Shown: positions 27,062-36,020, numbered from the stretch's first letter. The stretch: 64,000 bases of DNA from Peptococcaceae bacterium BICA1-7 (GCA_000802095.1 JUEB01000017.1:1-64000), one strand, 5' to 3'. The notes: generated from the sequence alone by a model not told the origin. Made by a program: numbers and translations.

Positions 27062-28576
27062 TTATTTTAAGGTCATTTCGTATACGGTAAGGCGCATATC
27101 CTGCCTGGGCTCCCACTCAACATAATCCTTCATGCCGTAGATATCCTTTATGTTGACCAGTGAAATCCAGGCGGGGTCGTCGTAAACAGCCTGGCCAATT
27201 TCTTCATACATTTGCTGGCGCTTGGCCGGGTCCAGCTCTACGCGGGCTGCCTCTATCTTCTTATCATGCGTGTCGGGATAGGAAGATCCGGGGCCCTTGG
27301 TGTGCACATAGGTGCTGAAGGTACGGTCGGCGTCAAAAATGTCGTTGCTGTGGAAGGTGAAGATCATGTCCGGAGCCTGTTCCCTGTTGAACAGCACCCT
27401 GAGCCAGTTCTGGAAGGAAAGCATCTTTACTTCCACGTTAAAGCCGGCCTCGCGCAGCATCTGAGCGATAGTCTCAATCTGCTCGCCATCCTTCAGCCAG
27501 CGTCCGCGCTCACCCACAAATTCTATCTTTTCACCCTTGTAGCCGGCTTCCTTTAAAAGTTCCTTGGCTTTGTTCACATCATAGGGATAGGGCTTTAAGT
27601 TGGCATTAAACCCTGCGTAGCCCGGCTTGAATACCTGGCCCGGGGCAACAGCAGCATAGCCCTGGTACAGTGACTGGGCGATGGCTTCATTATTGATGGC
27701 ATAGCTGGCCGCCTGGCGCATTTTGGGATCTTTCATGATGCCCCTGATGGCGTTCATGCGCACCAGACTGAATTCCAGGCCCTCGATTGTTTTCACCTTG
27801 GGCAGGTCCTTGACATACTCGGGAAGCATGTTGGTAGCCAGGTCAACTTCCCCGGCCTTTAGAGCTGCCGCCCTGGTGGCGTCCTCTTCTATGAAGCGGT
27901 ACTTGGCAGTCTTAACAGTGGGCTTGGCGCCCCAGTACTGGTCGTTGCGCTCGATAACAACATTCTGGCCTCTTTCCCAGACAACCTGTTTGTACGGGCC
28001 GGTGCCGACGAGCTCGGTTTTAACCTTATCAGGCGCTCCTTCCACGGTTTCCTTGTCCATCATCTTCAGAAGGGTAAGCCTGGTGGGGAAGCTGGGGTCC
28101 GATCCATCGGTGATGAATTCAACCTCATAGTCCCCAATTTTTTTAACATCCTTTATGCTCTGAAAATATCCCACAAGATCTGACTTAAAGTTAGGGTCAA
28201 GAATCCTTTTTACACTAAATACAACATCATCGGCGTTAAAGGGATTGCCGTTGTGGAATTTTACTCCCTCACGGAGCTTTACGGTCCAGCTGGTGGAGCT
28301 GGTGTTTTTGTACTCGGTGGCCAGACAGGGCACAGGCTTTAAAGACTTTCCGTCCATGGCCAGAAGGCCCTCGGTCACGTTCTCTGTGATCAGACGCATG
28401 TTGCCGTCGTCCGGGAACTGCACGTCCATACTGCTGGGCTCATTGGGAATGGCAATGGTGATGCTGTCGCGCTGGGCCTGCTGCTTGGAGTCACCGCCCC
28501 CGCAGCCTGCTGCCACAAGGCTGACTGCCAGAACCAGAATCATCAGTATCATTAGTGCAGGTTTAAATTTTTTCAC
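27062..28576 (-). CDS. ABC transporter substrate-binding lipoprotein (SBP family 5)
   Basis: A 504-residue extracytoplasmic receptor for the adjacent permease. From the GTG at 28576 (GGGAGGG six bases upstream) the product begins MKKFKPALMILMILVLAV, a signal peptide ending in the lipobox VAAGC, so it is lipid-anchored. The family 5 core is clear: EPSSMDVQF, LREGVKFHNGNPFNADDVVFS and AYGY-type terminal regions. The longer frame to 28678 would bury the signal peptide and is rejected. The ligand could be peptides, nickel, opines or other solutes; family 5 is broad. It is first gene of the importer operon and sits just downstream of the B12 mutase cluster on the same strand. Confidence 0.92.
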   Translation of the reverse strand: MKKFKPALMILMILVLAVSLVAAGCGGGDSKQQAQRDSITIAIPNEPSSMDVQFPDDGNMRLITENVTEGLLAMDGKSLKPVPCLATEYKNTSSTSWTVKLREGVKFHNGNPFNADDVVFSVKRILDPNFKSDLVGYFQSIKDVKKIGDYEVEFITDGSDPSFPTRLTLLKMMDKETVEGAPDKVKTELVGTGPYKQVVWERGQNVVIERNDQYWGAKPTVKTAKYRFIEEDATRAAALKAGEVDLATNMLPEYVKDLPKVKTIEGLEFSLVRMNAIRGIMKDPKMRQAASYAINNEAIAQSLYQGYAAVAPGQVFKPGYAGFNANLKPYPYDVNKAKELLKEAGYKGEKIEFVGERGRWLKDGEQIETIAQMLREAGFNVEVKMLSFQNWLRVLFNREQAPDMIFTFHSNDIFDADRTFSTYVHTKGPGSSYPDTHDKKIEAARVELDPAKRQQMYEEIGQAVYDDPAWISLVNIKDIYGMKDYVEWEPRQDMRLTVYEMTLK

Positions 28577-28746
28577 GTTATCCCTCCCGTTAATTTTAAT
28601 CATTCTCATTCTTACACACTTGCCTCCGGTATTTTGTTGCTCCCGACAGTTACCGGCAGACATCACCCCCTCCGCCATACACAGGCCATTTCGGGCTTCG
28701 GCGCCCGATTAAAAAATCGAAAATTGTTTTTTTAATATTTCGACAC

Positions 28747-28762
28747 TGCAATGTGTTGTCCT
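28747..28762 (-). promoter_or_regulatory. possible sigma-54 promoter before the ABC importer
   Basis: On the minus strand AGGACAACACATTGCA keeps GG and GC ten bases apart and a full TTGCA, but lacks the usual CA after GG. It lies about 170 bases before the binding-protein start. The spacer 28577-28888 (312 bases) holds no gene. This is weaker than the site at 59016. Confidence 0.3.
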
Positions 28763-28888
28763 TCCTTGGTAATCAACCAGTAAATATTGAATGTGCCGAT
28801 TTCTGACAATAATCTTTTATTAGCCCCATAATATTCATTACTCTAATGTAATATACAGACTATTGGAATATTTTAGTTTATTAATCTT

Positions 28889-29956
28889 TTATATATGCCA
28901 TAAGCCTTTCCAGAAAACATCCAGTTGCTCAGGCCTCCCGCTGACCACATCGATCACCGGCACATCCACAGCCGCTTTTACCCTGGACAGGAGCGCCTCC
29001 CGGTCGATATAGTCCGCCTGGTACTGGTGGGTTCCGTATCTGCAGCTGGGGTAAAAGGGGTTCACCGTTACCGCCAGAAGAGGCAGGGAGCGCAAATAGC
29101 CAACTCTTCCCCCTATGGCCAGTATCCTTTCCACAAAGCGGTGGGCTGTTATAACATCACTTAAAAGGAGCTTTACCGGGTCATCAAAGACAAACTTCAT
29201 TCCTTCCCGAAAAGGCAGCTCACCCATGTATCCAAGGCAGGGCCCCGATATAACTCCCGGGCAGTAGAATAATGAGGCGCTATCCAGCAGCCGGGAAACA
29301 CCGGCCAGGTCTTCCGGCTCAAAAAGAAAAGCAGGCAGCTCGGTCAGTATATCTCCCTCACGGCTCCAGATAAGGGTTTTCCCATGACTACTTAACGGGT
29401 AAGGGATTTCCATTATTTCCGGGTGATTGCATATAACCCCGATGCTGTGGGTCTCCAGGGCCAGCCTGTCAATATCCACCGTGTGGGCCGCCCCTGTGGC
29501 CAGAATAAAGCCGTCTGTTTCCACCATGGGGGCAATCCTGTTCAGCGCCCCGTCCACTATTACCAGGCCGGCCTCCTGATTGCCCATCCACTGTCTGATC
29601 ATACGGAGGTGGCCGCTCTGGTTGGGACCGGCAATCACCATAAGCCCCTCTTTCATAACCTTACCGCAGACAACCCTTCCCAGGGGTGTATGGATATCCA
29701 TGCGGTCCATAATCTTCATCCTGGCGCTGCTTACCTCCAGGCATTTTTCAGTAACAGCCGCAAAGTCCCCCTTTTGCAGAAATATCCTTGGCTTGGGGAG
29801 ACCTGTAATATTGTCCACACTTTCCCCGTCATAGCCTATGCTGGTGATTCCAACGCCAACTTCCCGGCCCTGAAAATATTCCAGCAGAACCCTGGTGGTG
29901 GTGGTTTTACCGGTGTTCTTGGCGGTTCCCGCAATGCCCACGGTCAGCTGTTTCAT
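28889..29956 (-). CDS. P-loop NTPase, putative mutase activator or chaperone
   Basis: A 355-residue protein of unknown exact role. It opens with a P-loop (IAGTAKNTGKTTTTRVL), followed by a possible Walker B region (EAGLVIVDGALN, about residue 140). The C-terminal half has no motif I recognise and ends in DVVSGRPEQLDVFW. Its ATG overlaps the stop of the B12 mutase gene (ATGA), so the two are translated together. B12 aminomutases and acyl-CoA mutases commonly have dedicated NTPase reactivating factors, and that role is the best inference here. A MobB/DTBS-like ATP-dependent enzyme is an alternative. No membrane segment is visible. Confidence 0.55.
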   Translation of the reverse strand: MKQLTVGIAGTAKNTGKTTTTRVLLEYFQGREVGVGITSIGYDGESVDNITGLPKPRIFLQKGDFAAVTEKCLEVSSARMKIMDRMDIHTPLGRVVCGKVMKEGLMVIAGPNQSGHLRMIRQWMGNQEAGLVIVDGALNRIAPMVETDGFILATGAAHTVDIDRLALETHSIGVICNHPEIMEIPYPLSSHGKTLIWSREGDILTELPAFLFEPEDLAGVSRLLDSASLFYCPGVISGPCLGYMGELPFREGMKFVFDDPVKLLLSDVITAHRFVERILAIGGRVGYLRSLPLLAVTVNPFYPSCRYGTHQYQADYIDREALLSRVKAAVDVPVIDVVSGRPEQLDVFWKGLWHI

Positions 29957-31773
29957 TTCTTCATCACTGTATCCCTGCCGTTTCTTCCGGGGTAGACCCC
30001 CTCTTCACGGCTGCCCAGTATGCCATCATAGATGGCGTCCACAAATTCTCCCCTGTCCACCACCTGTTTTAGCACTCTCTCTATGCCCGCCTCAATTTCG
30101 CCGCTCCAGACACCGGCCTGGCCCGAGGGCTCTATCCTTGACCCGCCAAAAAATCTGAAGCCCTCAGCCACCGCCCTCAGTGTGTCCACCTTGGCCGGAA
30201 CGCTTATTGGTCCGCCGGAATAAGCCTCATCGGAAGAGGCCACGGTTATGGCATCAACCCCCAGCATAGCCGCCAGGCTGGCATGGTATGCCGTTGAGGT
30301 GGATGACTGGACCCGGTCCTCGGTGTGGGTTAAAAATCCAATGGGAGCGCCGGGCCAGATGGGAGCATCGATTATTCTCCTGAGGGCTGCTATTTTGGCC
30401 ACATTGAAATCCACATAATTGTCCCGCATATAACCTTCCAGCATAACCTCCGGGGAGAAGCAGAAAAGAGGCTGCAGTATCGGCCTGCCCCCCAGCCTTA
30501 AGGCCAAATCCACGGTTATAAGCATACCGGCAAAAGCCCTGTAGGCCGGAACTCCGGAAAGCTCCTCATTGGTTACAACATCAAAATGCATGCCATACTT
30601 TGCAGCGTAGCGGATGGCCGCCACCGCATCCACCGTCAGCCTGGCCGGGTCTGTGCCGGCCCCCAGCGCCCCGTAGCATATGTTTATCTTGGTCAGGTCA
30701 GCTTTGAACTTTCCGGCCAGCACCACTGTTTCAGGAGTGTTCAGCCCCCTGTGGGCCCGCACCTGCCAAAGGGTGCCGGGCTCCAGTGAGTTTCTAATCC
30801 GGTTCAGGTTGGCCGGAGTAATCACCGTGCCGTCTTCCTGGTGGGTCAGAAAGCCGTCCAAAAAACCCTCGGTGCGAGCGCCCCAGGAGGGGTCGAAATG
30901 GATTACCCCATCGGCCCCCCAGGCCTCGCTGACCTTTATATGGCCGGTGTCCTGGAAGGGACAGCCGGTGCCGTACTGGTTAAACACCAGGGGCTTTAAA
31001 AGGGTGTGCTGAAGTCTGGGGACTTCCATCCGCTCCCTGGTTGCCCTTATGTAGCTCTCCAGGGCCACTACCTCTTCCCTTACAAACCGCCTGGTTTTGG
31101 GATGCATAATGCCCTTCTCGTAGAAATTCCGCGGCAGGTCCCCGCACAATTTTGGATATTCTTCTAAAAATTCTGTCATCTTTTCATAATTGCGCCAGCG
31201 GTCAACATCCCACAGCTCTTCCCGCACCTGGGCCCGCAGCACCCCGGGCGAGGTTTTGTCCGAGGCCCAGGACAGAATGTTGTCGGTAATCCGCGATAGC
31301 AGTCCGGCAATGGTTTCATTCCTGTATTTATAGGTATAGCCCTTAACGATATCTTTCTTTTCTTTTTTCTGCCTGACAGATTGGGGAACATATTCCCTGC
31401 CCTCAACAAAGGCCAGGGCTTCCTCAATGGTGGTCCCGGGCCCGAAGCCCGCGTCAAAGCCCAATTCGGCCGCCAGCTCGGGGCGAATGGCCATGCCGCC
31501 TATGCCGAGGCGCACACTCTGCCTTATGCCCACCGCATCGGCCAGATCCACAAAGCGGGCCAGTATCTCGGCCACCCCATAGCCCAGTGAACGGCTGAGC
31601 AGCACCACGTCAACACTGTGCTTTAGTATTTCACGTATAATTTCCTCAGGTGTAAGGTCGGGCTGAAGGAGCACGGTCTGGTGCCCGGCCTCTTCAACAC
31701 CCCTCCTGATCATCTTGATGCCCACATCGTGAACCGGATCAATAGGGGCCAGTAGAACTTTTTTGGGAATCAT
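29953..31773 (-). CDS. fused B12-binding / TIM-barrel mutase (KamD/KamE-like)
   Basis: A 606-residue enzyme. Residues 1-135 form a cobalamin-binding Rossmann domain: PIDPVHDVG holds the DxHxxG base-off motif with the cobalt-ligating His at about 15. It is followed by LLSRSLGYG, GIGG and the DAGFGPG stretch also known from lysine 5,6-aminomutase KamE. Residues 150-600 look like a TIM barrel related to KamD (GARTEGFLDGFLT; a late STAYHASLAAMLGVDA region). In known enzymes these are two subunits in the reverse order. The N-terminal extension that holds the PLP lysine of KamE is absent, so PLP use is doubtful. Likely reaction: adenosylcobalamin radical 1,2-rearrangement of an amino-acid-like substrate. 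It overlaps both neighbours by ATGA. Confidence 0.65.
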   Translation of the reverse strand: MIPKKVLLAPIDPVHDVGIKMIRRGVEEAGHQTVLLQPDLTPEEIIREILKHSVDVVLLSRSLGYGVAEILARFVDLADAVGIRQSVRLGIGGMAIRPELAAELGFDAGFGPGTTIEEALAFVEGREYVPQSVRQKKEKKDIVKGYTYKYRNETIAGLLSRITDNILSWASDKTSPGVLRAQVREELWDVDRWRNYEKMTEFLEEYPKLCGDLPRNFYEKGIMHPKTRRFVREEVVALESYIRATRERMEVPRLQHTLLKPLVFNQYGTGCPFQDTGHIKVSEAWGADGVIHFDPSWGARTEGFLDGFLTHQEDGTVITPANLNRIRNSLEPGTLWQVRAHRGLNTPETVVLAGKFKADLTKINICYGALGAGTDPARLTVDAVAAIRYAAKYGMHFDVVTNEELSGVPAYRAFAGMLITVDLALRLGGRPILQPLFCFSPEVMLEGYMRDNYVDFNVAKIAALRRIIDAPIWPGAPIGFLTHTEDRVQSSTSTAYHASLAAMLGVDAITVASSDEAYSGGPISVPAKVDTLRAVAEGFRFFGGSRIEPSGQAGVWSGEIEAGIERVLKQVVDRGEFVDAIYDGILGSREEGVYPGRNGRDTVMKK

Positions 31774-32021
31774 TTGACATCTTCCCCTTCTGCTGAGTCG
31801 GCTTTCAGCCAGCCATAGGTGTCGCCTGGGCGGTGAATATACGCCCTGGCCCTGACACGAACTCCCGGTCCCTGAAACTGAATAAAAACTATATCAACAT
31901 CTGAAAAGCCAATATCCTTCAAAAACTGTAGCATAAGCCTGCGGCCTTCATCCTCGCTGGAACATACCAGAAAGGTTTCCACATCCATGGCGTCCATTAC
32001 ACGGTCCAGAATGCGGGACAT
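31770..32021 (-). CDS. small conserved-type protein coupled to the B12 mutase
   Basis: An 83-residue acidic protein (MSRILDRVMDAMDVETFLVC) with alternating short hydrophobic strands (VDIVFIQFQGPGVRVRARAY). I do not recognise the family. GGGAGG precedes the ATG with good spacing, and its stop overlaps the mutase ATG, so it is translationally coupled. A small subunit or stabilising partner, as OraS is for ornithine aminomutase, is a reasonable guess. No sequence similarity to OraS is visible to me. Confidence 0.55.
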   Translation of the reverse strand: MSRILDRVMDAMDVETFLVCSSEDEGRRLMLQFLKDIGFSDVDIVFIQFQGPGVRVRARAYIHRPGDTYGWLKADSAEGEDVK

Positions 32022-32105
32022 TTGGTATTCCTCCCATACACACTTTTTTTAGTGCCCCTGTTTGGTTCCAGCAGTTTAAGTTAACAGTAAAGCGCAATAG
32101 ATCAT

Positions 32106-32133
32106 ATTATAATGTGTTCCATAATTTCTCCAA
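32106..32133 (-). promoter_or_regulatory. candidate promoter of the mutase operon, with symmetric -10
   Basis: On the minus strand TTGGAG (32128-32133) and TATAAT (32106-32111) are 16 bases apart. The -10 is part of the palindrome ATTATAAT (32106-32113), so TATAAT also reads on the plus strand toward the divergent gene at 32146. That direction lacks a good -35 at standard spacing. Confidence 0.5.
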
Positions 32134-32145
32134 GGAGGCCAAACG

Positions 32146-32952
32146 GTGAAAAATACAGCCCTGTCAACCCACTGCTGCGCTCTGGGCAGCGATCTCTGCC
32201 CCTGTGTGCTTTCCACCCTGGATGAGTGCCTGGTGTGCAGCCACCTGCAGGGTGGCTCACTTTGCGACTGCTCATGGGGCAAATACTGTGTTTATATTAA
32301 TTATATTCACGACCGTAAAAGTGTCCCCGGTGCGGAAGGACTTTTATTGGTCCCTTTACGGGTAATAAGGATGGCCCCTTACGGATCACACATTTTTTTC
32401 AGTGCTCCCAAAAGCCTTGTAGATTCAGTAAAGCCCCTGCATTATCTTTATTTAAAAAGGGAGCGGAAGGGCGGAAAACCAGTTCCGGCGGTAATACTGG
32501 AAACCTATCCCGCCCACGGGGTTATTTCAGTGGCTGTAAACGGCCGGGTAAAAACAATAGACGGGCCGGTTGCCAACCCCTCAACACTTTACCCCCTGCC
32601 GGCCGAAGAGAAAGCCGTCGGCGGCCTGGACCGCCTGGCCGGGATAAGCGGGGAAAGAATGCTGCTGGCTGCCGGGGACTTTGGACAGCTGCTGGTCTAT
32701 ACCCTTATCAAAAACTACTTTCCACCGGTTAACCATTTAACGGTACTTGTTAAAGACAGCTACCCGATAGCTCAAAAGCTGAAAAAATTAGGAGTACGCT
32801 GCCTGGTGGAAGATGGAATCCCAGCCCTGGATAAAAGCCAGGTGGACATTGTGGTCAGCCTGGGAAGGGATTCCTATCACCGGAGGGTCACCGAGACAAT
32901 TGGCTTAAGCGGCATCCCCCACCTGGCTCTTAGCATAAACTGGTTACCCTAG
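32146..32952 (+). CDS. Cys-rich FNR-like redox protein (putative)
   Basis: A 268-residue protein that starts at GTG 32146 with AAGGAGG upstream. The first 50 residues carry nine cysteines (CCALGSDLCPC, then DECLVC, then LCDCSWGKYC), which could bind one or two iron-sulfur clusters or zinc. The rest resembles a divergent ferredoxin-NADP reductase/PyrK-like fold: a beta-barrel with GRVKTIDGPVANP, then a nucleotide domain beginning ERMLLAAGDFGQ. The canonical glycine-rich loop is weak. It runs opposite to its neighbours and is divergent from the mutase operon. Its TAG stop overlaps that of the convergent FAD gene within one CTAG. An electron-transfer partner for that flavoprotein is a plausible inference. 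Confidence 0.6.
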   Translation: MKNTALSTHCCALGSDLCPCVLSTLDECLVCSHLQGGSLCDCSWGKYCVYINYIHDRKSVPGAEGLLLVPLRVIRMAPYGSHIFFSAPKSLVDSVKPLHYLYLKRERKGGKPVPAVILETYPAHGVISVAVNGRVKTIDGPVANPSTLYPLPAEEKAVGGLDRLAGISGERMLLAAGDFGQLLVYTLIKNYFPPVNHLTVLVKDSYPIAQKLKKLGVRCLVEDGIPALDKSQVDIVVSLGRDSYHRRVTETIGLSGIPHLALSINWLP

Positions 32953-34232
32953 CTTATGCTCTTCTTAAACAAATCGCTCATACCTGCTCTATTCACCCTG
33001 GCCTTGATCACCTCAGTGTTGGTGGTGTAAAGGCCCTTTTCCTGCATGCGCTGGAAGTAAACCGATCCGGAAAAAGTATATTTCTTGGAAAGGCCCTCGT
33101 CTGTCCTCATCTGCTGGTTTACATAGGCTATGGCGTCACCTATGGCCAGTTCCTCGGGTATCACCAGTGTTTCCAGGCCCAGGGCGTGCCTTACGGCATT
33201 GTGCCCGGCCAGAGATCCGGTAATGATGGCCTCGGTGTGCCCCACCAGCGGGCCGGCCTTTTCACCGCCGCAGAAGAGGTTATCCACCCCTTCCACCTTA
33301 AGGGTGTTGTCCCTTGGGGACAGTGCCAGATAGCGCATGGAGTTGCCCATGCCGCCTGAATAAGGATCCTCATAGCGGGCGTTTTCAAACCCCGGTATCT
33401 GCCTTAAGAGGTCCAGCGGGTAGAAGGGGGACATCAGCTTGGCGTGCCCGGTGTCCAGCAGTATTATATTCTCGGCGAATTCCGCCAGTGCGTACTGCTG
33501 GCAGGCCTTGGTGGCCAAAAACTTCTCGCCCTTTCTCAAGGCCTCGGGAATGGGCACCACCACCACCCCGGTCCGGTCAAGCTGCCCGGCTATTTCACTG
33601 CTCAGGGAATCCTTGTGCAGCTTGCAGGAGCCGCTCATGGCCCCAAGGGACCCGTCACTTTTCCTGCCTATAAATTCCTTTACCCCGGCCCTGGAGGCTA
33701 TGCTTACCCTTCCCCCGAAAGTGGGGCAGCGCAGTATGCACATGGCGCAGCCGTTGCCGTACTTGGCGCAGTTCCCCATAGGGCCGGCGCTGCCGGTGGC
33801 CTCCACATATATATCACCGGTGACCACCTGGTCATTCTCAAGCACCAGGCCTGCTATGCGGCTGCCGTCCATTTTTACATCTTTTACCCTGCTTTTGGTG
33901 AGTACCTCAACGCCCTTATCGGCCAAAAGCCTTTTTATCGCAGGCTCTATTCTTGACACATCGTAAAGGGTAGCATGACTATGTCCCGGAAACTCAATAT
34001 TTTTATGGCGGGCCGTCTGGTCTATCACCTGAAAGACATCTCCGGCCCCCATGCAGATTGCCTCTTCGGTGGCTGTATACCTCCCATTGTTGCGCATTAT
34101 GCCGCCCACCAGCCCGGTTCCCAAAAGCATGTCGGTTCTTTCCAACACAGTTACTTTGGCTCCTGCCTGGGCCGCCGCCACAGAGGCGCCTGTACCTGCC
34201 CAACCTCCGCCGACCACTACCACATGCACCAT
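32949..34232 (-). CDS. FAD-dependent oxidoreductase
   Basis: A 427-residue flavoprotein. The N-terminal dinucleotide-binding loop VVVGGGWAGTGASVAAAQAG and VTVLERTDMLLGTGLVGG place it in the FAD-dependent reductase class. A central CAMCILRCPTFGG has three cysteines, and a second FAD motif (NLFCGGEKAGPLVGHTEA) binds the flavin near the C-terminus. The layout recalls the TrmFO/GidA-like and HdrA-like superfamily. Genomic context argues for a metabolic role rather than tRNA modification. Start ATG has AAGGAGG upstream. It lies 59 bases after the PLP enzyme in the same direction and is probably cotranscribed. Possible job: oxidation of an amine or amino acid intermediate. Confidence 0.75.
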   Translation of the reverse strand: MVHVVVVGGGWAGTGASVAAAQAGAKVTVLERTDMLLGTGLVGGIMRNNGRYTATEEAICMGAGDVFQVIDQTARHKNIEFPGHSHATLYDVSRIEPAIKRLLADKGVEVLTKSRVKDVKMDGSRIAGLVLENDQVVTGDIYVEATGSAGPMGNCAKYGNGCAMCILRCPTFGGRVSIASRAGVKEFIGRKSDGSLGAMSGSCKLHKDSLSSEIAGQLDRTGVVVVPIPEALRKGEKFLATKACQQYALAEFAENIILLDTGHAKLMSPFYPLDLLRQIPGFENARYEDPYSGGMGNSMRYLALSPRDNTLKVEGVDNLFCGGEKAGPLVGHTEAIITGSLAGHNAVRHALGLETLVIPEELAIGDAIAYVNQQMRTDEGLSKKYTFSGSVYFQRMQEKGLYTTNTEVIKARVNRAGMSDLFKKSIS

Positions 34233-34291
34233 TTTTCCTGCCTCCTTAAAGCATAGTCTGCCAGTTTTTCAAGCAGTTGAATAATATTGCC

Positions 34292-35764
34292 CTATAGAAC
34301 TCCGGCATGTCTGCACACTATTTCGATAAGCTTCACCAGGCCCTGAATGCAATACCGGGTTTCCTTCTCAAGCAGCTGGCCCTCTTCATCGGTAGTGCCC
34401 AGGCCCGGGGAAATATAAATATTTCCATCATAGGCCACCGTGGGAATAACACCCATCTGGGCCATACCGGACTGAAGCAGGTTGGTTCCGGCATACATAT
34501 CCTCGATGGAGAATATGGGAATGCCCATCTCACCGTTAGCCCAGGTCTGCTCGTAGTTAATCTCCACCGTGGTGGAATTGTAAGACTTCGAAATAATAAG
34601 CCCCTTCTGTAACTTTGTCGAAAGACCGGCAAACTCCTCTTTTACTATTTTCTCCAGTACATCCACCGGCCTGGTGAGCACCTCCGGCCTGTCTCTCAAT
34701 ACCTTGAGGGCCTGTATCTGCGTAAGCAGGGCTTCCTTGCCGGGATCAAAGGTGACATAGGCAGCCTTGCCGTAGGATGCGGTGGTCCCGAAGCGGTCAC
34801 CGTGCATTCCCATGGCCCGGCGCAGGGGCACCATGTATTCTTCTTTACCGATGACCAGTCCGCTGGTGGCGGCTCCGGTGGCCTTGTCCATGCTGTATAT
34901 AACCACGTCGGCCCCGGTCTTTACCGGGTTAAAGCCCACGAAGGGGAGTCCCCAGGCATTGTCTACCACATAGGGTATATTGTATTTGCGGGCTATTCCG
35001 GCCAGCTTTTTCTGCAGCACCGGCACTCCGTCACTGTCTTTTTCCCCGTAGCCGTATCCGGGAGTCTCGTAGCCCAGGGAGGTTATCCCTGTCAGCATGG
35101 TCTTGTGAATATCAGCGTGAAACTCTACATTTTCAGCCGAGGCGGCAGCATCAACCCCGGTCAGCAGCGGCACCGGGTGGTACTTTATGCCGTGCACATC
35201 GTATTTTGCTCCGGCCAGAGGCACTATGACGGTGTCCAGGTTATTCTGCCTCTTACCGTAGAAACCAAGCTCTCCAGCCGTGGAGCCGCGGTCGGCCAAT
35301 AGATCCTTATACTTTCCGGGGAAGGGGCGCCCATAGCTTCCCTGGTGGTGTATGTGCTTTTCATAGGGGGCGATATACCTGGCCCGGTAGTTATCTCCCC
35401 TTCCCATCATGGGAGGGGTGAACAGAGCGTCAAAGGCAAGCCAGAGCCCGGCCTCGCAAGTGCTCACGGCAGCAGCGTCAAACCCGTCACCGTACACATC
35501 CTTGACCAGCTCCCTTATTTCATCCATCAGCTTGGCCAGGGGGATTACCTCGGTGGCCCCCTTCTCTCCAGCCTCCATTATGTCTTTGCGCAAAGGGGCA
35601 GGGCAGCCTGATATGGCCCCGGTGAGGCCGAATTTGCCTCTTATCTCAGCGGGGATGCCTATTTCATCAGCCGCTTTTTTGGCCTCGGCGTATATGCCGG
35701 GTATATTCGCCTGGAGCTGCCGGTACATCTGGAATTTGTACTTTGGTTTTGTCACTTTTACCAT
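34292..35764 (-). CDS. PLP-dependent fold-type I enzyme, unassigned
   Basis: A 490-residue enzyme. The fold-type I pattern is visible: a cofactor aspartate in YVVDNAWGLPFVG (about 287), then the likely Schiff-base lysine in IYSMDKATGAATSG (about 314). The N-terminal 180 residues (SGCPAPLRKDIMEAG, HIHHQGSYGRPFPG) are unlike standard aminotransferases, and I do not recognise the subfamily; a lyase, racemase or transferase are all possible. The RidA gene upstream supports chemistry that releases enamine or imine products. The ATG at 35764 abuts GGAGG, so the GTG three codons later may be the real start. Spacing and direction suggest an operon with the flavoprotein. Confidence 0.7.
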   Translation of the reverse strand: MVKVTKPKYKFQMYRQLQANIPGIYAEAKKAADEIGIPAEIRGKFGLTGAISGCPAPLRKDIMEAGEKGATEVIPLAKLMDEIRELVKDVYGDGFDAAAVSTCEAGLWLAFDALFTPPMMGRGDNYRARYIAPYEKHIHHQGSYGRPFPGKYKDLLADRGSTAGELGFYGKRQNNLDTVIVPLAGAKYDVHGIKYHPVPLLTGVDAAASAENVEFHADIHKTMLTGITSLGYETPGYGYGEKDSDGVPVLQKKLAGIARKYNIPYVVDNAWGLPFVGFNPVKTGADVVIYSMDKATGAATSGLVIGKEEYMVPLRRAMGMHGDRFGTTASYGKAAYVTFDPGKEALLTQIQALKVLRDRPEVLTRPVDVLEKIVKEEFAGLSTKLQKGLIISKSYNSTTVEINYEQTWANGEMGIPIFSIEDMYAGTNLLQSGMAQMGVIPTVAYDGNIYISPGLGTTDEEGQLLEKETRYCIQGLVKLIEIVCRHAGVL

Positions 35765-35801
35765 CCTCCGTAATTATAATTTGATATAGCTAATCGGTCA
35801 G

Positions 35802-36017
35802 TAGACAGTAGACAGGATAAAGGAGACAGGAGTATTTCATGTTGTAACTTAAAGCTGTTTAGAGAAGTCCTGACTCCTACTATCAATTAGCTTCAGAATA
35901 CAAAGAACACAAAGTTGGCATATCAGTAATGCCTGAATCTACTGTCTCCTGTCTCCTGACAGAAAGAAATGCCCGCAAGCCGACTCCTGTCTCCCGACCG
36001 GAAGTATTACCCATAAG
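35802..36017. repeat. dispersed repeats between RidA and PLP genes
   Basis: Family A units in both directions (GACAGGATAAAGGAGACAGG at about 35812-35831; CTCCTGTCTCCCGACCGGAA near 35983-36002) and a degraded MITE fragment (ACAAAGAACACAAAG). They separate two genes that otherwise look like one operon. Confidence 0.6.
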
Positions 36018-36020
36018 CCT

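Noticed and set aside
28577-28678. Longer N-terminus of the substrate-binding protein
   Set aside because: It would place the signal peptide 34 residues inside; GGGAGGG marks the GTG at 28576.
31770-32021. OraS, the small subunit of ornithine aminomutase
   Set aside because: The position is suggestive, but length (83 versus about 120) and sequence do not match what I know of OraS.
32949-34232. TrmFO tRNA methyltransferase
   Set aside because: The FAD motifs are similar, but the central Cys cluster and the metabolic gene context argue for a different oxidoreductase.
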